Source: Candidatus Bathyarchaeota archaeon (GTDB lineage: Archaea > Thermoproteota > Bathyarchaeia > Bathyarchaeales > SOJC01). From it: a DNA stretch of 64,000 bases. A program made the position numbers and the translations under genes. The stretch lies in NCBI GenBank assembly GCA_020341775.1, contig CP070835.1, positions 1,857,003 through 1,921,002 of the forward strand. Direction: 5' to 3'. Within the stretch, counting starts at the first letter, position 1. Each line of letters begins with the position of its first letter. Below the pieces are notes generated by a model. That model had not been told where the DNA came from. It did not search any database and worked only from the letters and a program-made list of their open reading frames with translations. Of the stretch, positions 60,152-64,000 are shown piece after piece.

Positions 60152-61027
60152 TTGTTTCCTAAAGCTGTTGACCAACACAAGCTGGGCAAACCTTTGGTCT
60201 CCAACGGGCTTGGAGTCATCTACGTTCTGATCAGCGCTGGCTACCTTTTCCTGCTTTATTATGTTGGAGCTACCAACAGTGACTCGGTCATCAATTATCC
60301 AGCGGCCTTGCCCTTAGCGGGATGCGTCCTTTTCGGCGGATTTATGGGACTCATTGATGACTGGATGGATTTGCGGTGGCGATACAAGGCTTTTCTGCCT
60401 TTGGTTGCGTCGCTACCTTTAGCTGTGCAGCGGGAAACAATGGGCGTAGAAGCGACAACGATGGCTACTTACATATTTGGAAAAGTTGATTTTGGCGTCT
60501 GGTTTTATGTTGTGATAATCCCTATAATCGTCACTGTGACAACTAACGCTGTAAATCAGCTTGGAGGACTAAATGGCTTAGAAACTGTCTGTCCGAGCGT
60601 TGTGATGATTGGACTAATGCTCACCTCCCCGGAAAAAAACATACTCCTGGTCGTTCCGCTTCTCACATATCTCCTTCTTGCGGGGTGGAACTTTGCAGGC
60701 AAAATCTTTGTCGGCAACACTGGCTCGTTCGCTGCTGGCATCACCCTAGCCTCTTACGCTATCGTCGCCAACAATGAACAAACATTGCTGATTTCCATTT
60801 TCCCTTTCATCTTCAACTCGTCAATCATTCTGCTAAATGTCTTCATCTTTGGTAAAACTGCACATCTCATCCTAGAAGCCAGCAAATTACGCTCAAACAA
60901 CCGACGAAGTCTCTTAACGTTAATCGCATATTACAAGCCCTCAACAGAGAAAAAACTTGTAGTGATTGTGTCGTTGCTTGTGGCACTTACTACCTTCACT
61001 GCAGTTCTTGTGTGGTTCATGTCGTGA
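60152..61027 (+). CDS. Alg7/AglH-like UDP-GlcNAc:polyprenyl-phosphate GlcNAc-1-phosphotransferase
   Basis: The 291-residue membrane protein has GLIDDWMDLRWRYKAFLP in part (GLIDDWMDLRWRYK), NAVNQLGGLNGLE, which matches the eukaryotic type (NAINILAGINGLE) rather than bacterial DG, and IFVGNTGSFAAG. It would add the first sugar phosphate to the lipid carrier for AglB, encoded just upstream. Two oddities: it begins where family members already have one span behind them, and the GDT motif Asp that binds Mg reads Asn (GNT). No better start is seen between the AglB stop and 60152. Confidence 0.85.
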   Translation: MFPKAVDQHKLGKPLVSNGLGVIYVLISAGYLFLLYYVGATNSDSVINYPAALPLAGCVLFGGFMGLIDDWMDLRWRYKAFLPLVASLPLAVQRETMGVEATTMATYIFGKVDFGVWFYVVIIPIIVTVTTNAVNQLGGLNGLETVCPSVVMIGLMLTSPEKNILLVVPLLTYLLLAGWNFAGKIFVGNTGSFAAGITLASYAIVANNEQTLLISIFPFIFNSSIILLNVFIFGKTAHLILEASKLRSNNRRSLLTLIAYYKPSTEKKLVVIVSLLVALTTFTAVLVWFMS

Positions 61028-62097
61028 AGCGCATTCTAATAACAGGGGCGGGAGGCCCAGCTGGTGTGAACTTCACCCAATCATTGCGGATCGTTCCTGA
61101 ACGGATGTTATTGGTGGGCACAGAAGCAACAAGCTATTATTCTAGCCTGTCGTCAACTGATAGAACGTACGTTGTGCCCAAGGCAACTGCATGTGACTAC
61201 ATCGACAAAATAAACGAGATTGTCAAGAGAGAAAGAGTTGGACTCATTCACCCTCAACCGGACATCGAAGTTAAAGTCATTTCAGAAAACAGAGAGAAAT
61301 TTGACGCGAAAACTTTTCTTCCGTCAAAGAAGACGGTGCGGATTTGCCAAAATAAATACGCTTCAGCTGAGGTGTGGAAAAGGAAAGGAGTACCCACGGC
61401 TAAAACCATTGAGGTGAAGAACGAGCAGACTATTGAAAACGCCTTCGCAGAGCTTGGAGCACCTCTTTGGATAAGGGCAAAAGGGGGGGCAGGAGGAAAA
61501 GGAAGTACTGCAGCAAGCAATATGACCACAGCGTTGTCTTGGATTAGTTACTGGAAATCCCGTAACAAAGATTGGGAGTTCATCGCTCAAGAATATTTGC
61601 GTGGCAGGAACATTGGATTTCACAGTTTATGGAAGAATGGCGAACTCGTCACCTCCATGACAAGAGAGCGTCTACACTACATCTATCCCCATCTTGCTCC
61701 TTCAGGCATTACTGGCACACCAGCTGTGCAGCGAACAATACATGATAAAAACGCTAACAAGGTCGCGACCGAGGCAGTCCTAGCAATCGATGAACATTTC
61801 GATGGCATTGCTTGCGTTGATCTGAAAGAAAATGATGAAGGGCTTCCATGCACTACGGAGATCAACGCAGGAAGAATGTTTACCACGTCATTTTTCTTTT
61901 CCTTTGCTAGCAGTAAACTCTTGAAGAACCACTATGCAAATTTTCCTTATCTATACGTTAAGCTGGCTCATCAAGAGAAAATCCCCGAAATTCCAAAATA
62001 CAATGTCCTGCCAGAAGAGCTTTACTGGATAAGGCATATTGATACCCCAGCAAAGCTTGTTAAAAACGGAAGAGTGGTTGGAACGATGTATAAATGA
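61024..62097 (+). CDS. ATP-grasp enzyme, carbamoyl-phosphate-synthase-like
   Basis: The start is the GTG at 61024 that overlaps the GPT stop by four bases (GTGA); 357 residues. The N-terminal Rossmann loop is ILITGAGGPAGVNFTQSL. The ATP-grasp core has WIRAKGGAGGKGS with the Lys and glycine loop, FIAQEYLRGRNIG and a metal-binding IACVDLKENDEGLPCTTEINAGR in part (VDLKENDE, EINAGR). It likely joins a carboxylate to an amine in modifying a sugar or cell-wall unit. The overlap with GPT and HAD genes indicates a common operon. Confidence 0.88.
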   Translation: MKRILITGAGGPAGVNFTQSLRIVPERMLLVGTEATSYYSSLSSTDRTYVVPKATACDYIDKINEIVKRERVGLIHPQPDIEVKVISENREKFDAKTFLPSKKTVRICQNKYASAEVWKRKGVPTAKTIEVKNEQTIENAFAELGAPLWIRAKGGAGGKGSTAASNMTTALSWISYWKSRNKDWEFIAQEYLRGRNIGFHSLWKNGELVTSMTRERLHYIYPHLAPSGITGTPAVQRTIHDKNANKVATEAVLAIDEHFDGIACVDLKENDEGLPCTTEINAGRMFTTSFFFSFASSKLLKNHYANFPYLYVKLAHQEKIPEIPKYNVLPEELYWIRHIDTPAKLVKNGRVVGTMYK

Positions 62098-62591
62098 TCG
62101 AAGGTGTGGTTTTCGACTTAGAAGGAACGTTAGTTAAGCTTCCAATCGACTATGAAACTTTATACAAGGAGATAAAAAGAGAGCTTAAAATTCGGAAAAT
62201 TCAACCCTTAACTCAGACAGTTGGAAGATTAGATAACAAGGCGAAGCAGAGGGTCTTTAGTTTATGGAAACGCGCTGAATTAAAGGCTGTGCCAAGCATG
62301 AGCGTCAATGAGGAAGGAATGCGACTCTATAAGAAATACTCAAACAAACCAGTTGCATTGGTCACCCTACAAGGTGAAGCCGTTGTAAAAAAAATCCTTG
62401 ACCACTTTCAGTTATCTTTCCGAATCATAGTCACCAGAGAACACGAAATAAGAAGGGAACAGCAAATTAGGAGGGCCATCAACGAAATGGGCGGCTTGGA
62501 ACATCGCAACGTGTTAATGATTGGAGACAGGGACAGTGATGAAGTTGCAGCACGGCACGTTGGCTGTAAGTTTGTTCGGGTGAAGATATGA
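62094..62591 (+). CDS. HAD-superfamily hydrolase
   Basis: The 165-residue protein has the HAD motif I FDLEGTL (8-14), with Asp9 and with Glu11 in place of the common second Asp, motif II VTLQG with Thr, Lys in the helix after, and MIGDRDSDEVAA for motif IV. The second motif-I Asp normally acts as acid; a Glu there is rarer but occurs. The small cap is helical. It overlaps the ATP-grasp gene and the DUF354 gene by four bases each (ATGA). Phosphatase of a sugar phosphate in this operon is a fair guess. Confidence 0.88.
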   Translation: MIEGVVFDLEGTLVKLPIDYETLYKEIKRELKIRKIQPLTQTVGRLDNKAKQRVFSLWKRAELKAVPSMSVNEEGMRLYKKYSNKPVALVTLQGEAVVKKILDHFQLSFRIIVTREHEIRREQQIRRAINEMGGLEHRNVLMIGDRDSDEVAARHVGCKFVRVKI

Positions 62592-63574
62592 GAATTTGGT
62601 ATGATGCATGTACGGGCAAGCATGTTAGGTATGGAGCTGCCATTGCAGGAAAGCTGAGGAGCTTAGGCCACGAATTTGTTATGACGACCCGAGACCATCC
62701 TGACACCATAGCTCTCGCTAAATTCCTAAAAGAAGAGGTTTCAATCGTTGGAAGATACACTCCCTCATCTCTGTCAAGCAGGCTGAGAGAAAGTTTAAAA
62801 CGTCAACTACAGCTTCTCGAAACATTTGAAGGCACCCCTCCCGACTTTGGGGTGTCACATGGGTCCGTCGATTTGTGTCGCGTCGCTTTCGGGCTAGGAG
62901 TTCCGATAATATCAACAGCCGACAGCCCCCATGCTACTGCGGTTAACAGGCTTGGGCTCCCACTGGTGAAATATCTAGTCATCTCAAAAGCGTTTCCAAA
63001 AGAACTATATCGGAAATACGGCGCCGAGAACATTGTTCAGTTTGAAGGCGTCGATGAGGTGGCTTGGATTAACAGTTACAAGCCTGTGAAAGTCGATTAC
63101 GAGAAACCGTTGATTGTGGTTAGACAAGCTGAAATCCGAGCAGCATACGCTGAGGGGAAAGAGGACATTACCTTGAAAGTGGCTCGAAGGCTTGAAGCGT
63201 TGGGAAACGTGGTTTTTGTGCCACGCTACGAAAGACGCAGAGAACAAGGATTGAATGTTCTCCAAGACTTTGCTGACACTACGAGTTTGGTCGCTTACGC
63301 AGATCTTGTCGTAGGTGTAGGAGGCACTATGGCGAGAGAGGCAGCCCTACAGGGAACGCCCAGTTTGGTTATACCTCTGTTTGGGCATAGCCACGTAAAC
63401 ACCTATCTTGCCAAAAAGGGCTTCCCCATTTTCAGTTGCTCTTTAGAGGACGTTCCACTCTACGCTAAGAAGTATTTAGCTGCGCGAAAGAACGTCAAAG
63501 ACCTACTTGGCGAGTTGGAAGATCCCGTGAAGATCATTACGAGGCTGATAGTAAATGAAGATAAATTCAGTTAA
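62588..63574 (+). CDS. DUF354 glycosyltransferase-like protein
   Basis: The 328-residue protein begins MRIWYDACTGKHVRYGAAIA, and has a GT-B-like C-terminal half with DLVVGVGGTMAREAALQGTPSLVIP in part (VGVGGTMAREAAL). DUF354 proteins resemble UDP-GlcNAc 2-epimerase and are found in archaeal polysaccharide gene sets. Together with the upstream ATP-grasp and HAD genes, which overlap by 4 bases, it looks like a surface glycan module linked to AglB. Confidence 0.88.
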   Translation: MRIWYDACTGKHVRYGAAIAGKLRSLGHEFVMTTRDHPDTIALAKFLKEEVSIVGRYTPSSLSSRLRESLKRQLQLLETFEGTPPDFGVSHGSVDLCRVAFGLGVPIISTADSPHATAVNRLGLPLVKYLVISKAFPKELYRKYGAENIVQFEGVDEVAWINSYKPVKVDYEKPLIVVRQAEIRAAYAEGKEDITLKVARRLEALGNVVFVPRYERRREQGLNVLQDFADTTSLVAYADLVVGVGGTMAREAALQGTPSLVIPLFGHSHVNTYLAKKGFPIFSCSLEDVPLYAKKYLAARKNVKDLLGELEDPVKIITRLIVNEDKFS

Positions 63575-63684
63575 GGAATCGAAGGATAATGCTGTTCGCA
63601 CAGCAGCTCAGCGGGAACACTGTGCCACAGCAAGAGCAAATCGAGGCACTCTTGGCAAATCAATTTTTTCAACTCCCAAAGAGC

Positions 63685-63690
63685 TATATA
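63685..63690 (+). promoter_or_regulatory. TATA box of the last gene
   Basis: CTATATAGA is centred about 24 bases ahead of the ATG at 63712, so the transcript would begin at or next to the start codon. That is the leaderless arrangement common in archaea. Confidence 0.55.
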
Positions 63691-63711
63691 GATTAGCTAT
63701 ATGCCATTTCC

Positions 63712-64000
63712 ATGAGCACCCATTTGGGAGACTTGAGTTTGAAAGTCGAGAATGTCCTAGTTGTGGGTTTGGGAGAAATCGGAGACCCGCTACTGGAAAT
63801 TGTTAGAGGCGTTTACCAGGCTGAGGGATTGGACATTGAAACGAGGGAACTTCAAGGCCCTTTTGATGTTTTGCATATCTGCTTTCCTTACAGCTCGGAT
63901 TTTGTGAAGACAGCTACCGATTACATCAACAAGTTCGACCCAACGTTAACAATTATAGAAAGCACAGTTCGTCCTTTCACCACAAATGAGATTTATAGTA
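63712..64000 (+). CDS. NAD(P)-binding protein, dehydrogenase-like, 3' end cut by window edge
   Basis: The frame is open from the ATG at 63712 to the end, 96 codons. It shows a Rossmann start NVLVVGLGEIGDPLLEIV (14-31) and LHICFPYSSDFV, TIIESTVRPFTTNEI, as in the nucleotide-sugar dehydrogenase (UDP-glucose/GDP-mannose dehydrogenase) fold, where ..STV.PGTT.. follows the coenzyme site. It has its own promoter, but a sugar function would fit the genes before it. No conclusion about substrate is possible from this part. Confidence 0.7.
   Translation, partial: MSTHLGDLSLKVENVLVVGLGEIGDPLLEIVRGVYQAEGLDIETRELQGPFDVLHICFPYSSDFVKTATDYINKFDPTLTIIESTVRPFTTNEIYS

Overview
This window is a gene-dense stretch of an archaeal chromosome. 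Archaeal informational and pathway genes place it: Rpo12, a TFE-beta/RPC34-like factor, eS1 and archaeal uS15, KEOPS subunits Kae1, Bud32 and Pcc1, RadB, Trm5- and Taw1-type wyosine enzymes, CofD for F420, CarS for ether lipids, AglB, and 2-oxoacid:ferredoxin oxidoreductase with HdrA-type partners. The flavour (F420, Kor/Hdr, translin, parvulin, TTG/GTG starts, secreted beta-rich surface proteins) fits a TACK archaeon, most likely of the Bathyarchaeia type. This is inference: no rRNA is present, and an Asgard relative is not excluded. I see no prophage, insertion sequence, plasmid gene or CRISPR array.

Layout. 1-5.3 kb: secreted or membrane proteins, including a protein truncated by the window edge that resembles ribophorin I (Ost1), a DUF2095 protein, a PrcB-like protein and a subtilase. 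5.4-6.4 kb: glutaredoxin-like protein and NrdG-type activase. 6.4-11.1 kb: a minus-strand run of small membrane protein, sugar nucleotidyltransferase, long coiled-coil protein and MCM/MoxR-like AAA+ ATPase, the least explained cluster here. 11.1-13.8 kb: S-adenosylhomocysteine hydrolase and an MTA/SAH deaminase. 13.9-19.3 kb: APH-fold kinase, APS kinase, tandem HhH protein, tRNA-Ala(UGC), Trm5, Rpo12 (too short for most gene callers), CofD and a Cys-rich protein. 19.4-25.3 kb: large surface protein, Taw1, translin, endonuclease V, HD phosphohydrolase and a phosphodiesterase. 25.4-32.1 kb: one redox operon, HdrC-GltD fusion, HdrA-MvhD fusion, KorD, KorA, KorB, KorC. 32.4-37.1 kb: dehydrogenase, PxpABC (5-oxoprolinase) and a DUF1786 protein. 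37.3-41.5 kb: PAC4-like chaperone, wHTH regulator, parvulin, an RNase H-fold protein, RadB, CarS and an Ost3/Ost6-like membrane protein. 41.7-46.2 kb: NIF3, FAH-fold, AMMECR1, glycosyltransferase, NadC. 46.2-48.5 kb (minus): SpoIIM-like gene broken by an in-frame TAA, DUF4152, RlmE/FtsJ, TFE-beta-like protein. 48.7-55.8 kb: Kae1-Bud32-RdgB-uS15-DHH-Pcc1, then SerRS and eS1. 55.8-64 kb: nucleotidyltransferase, zinc ribbon, GcvT, AglB (STT3), an Alg7-like GPT, then an ATP-grasp/HAD/DUF354 cassette with overlapping frames and a truncated NAD-binding protein.

Connections. Three pieces point to N-glycosylation with eukaryote-like traits: the AglB carries an STT3-like extended signature after WWDYG, an Ost3/6-like membrane protein lies at 41 kb and an Ost1-like protein at the left edge. 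The GPT next to AglB would start the lipid-linked glycan. The Kor/HdrA/HdrC-GltD operon suggests ferredoxin-centred electron transfer between 2-oxoacids, NAD(P) and a thiol/disulfide or other acceptor. AhcY plus deaminase recycle methylation by-products. Trm5 and Taw1 are successive steps of wyosine synthesis at tRNA-Phe G37. The least understood elements are the coiled-coil/AAA+ pair, the RuvC-like protein at 39 kb and the interrupted SpoIIM-like gene.
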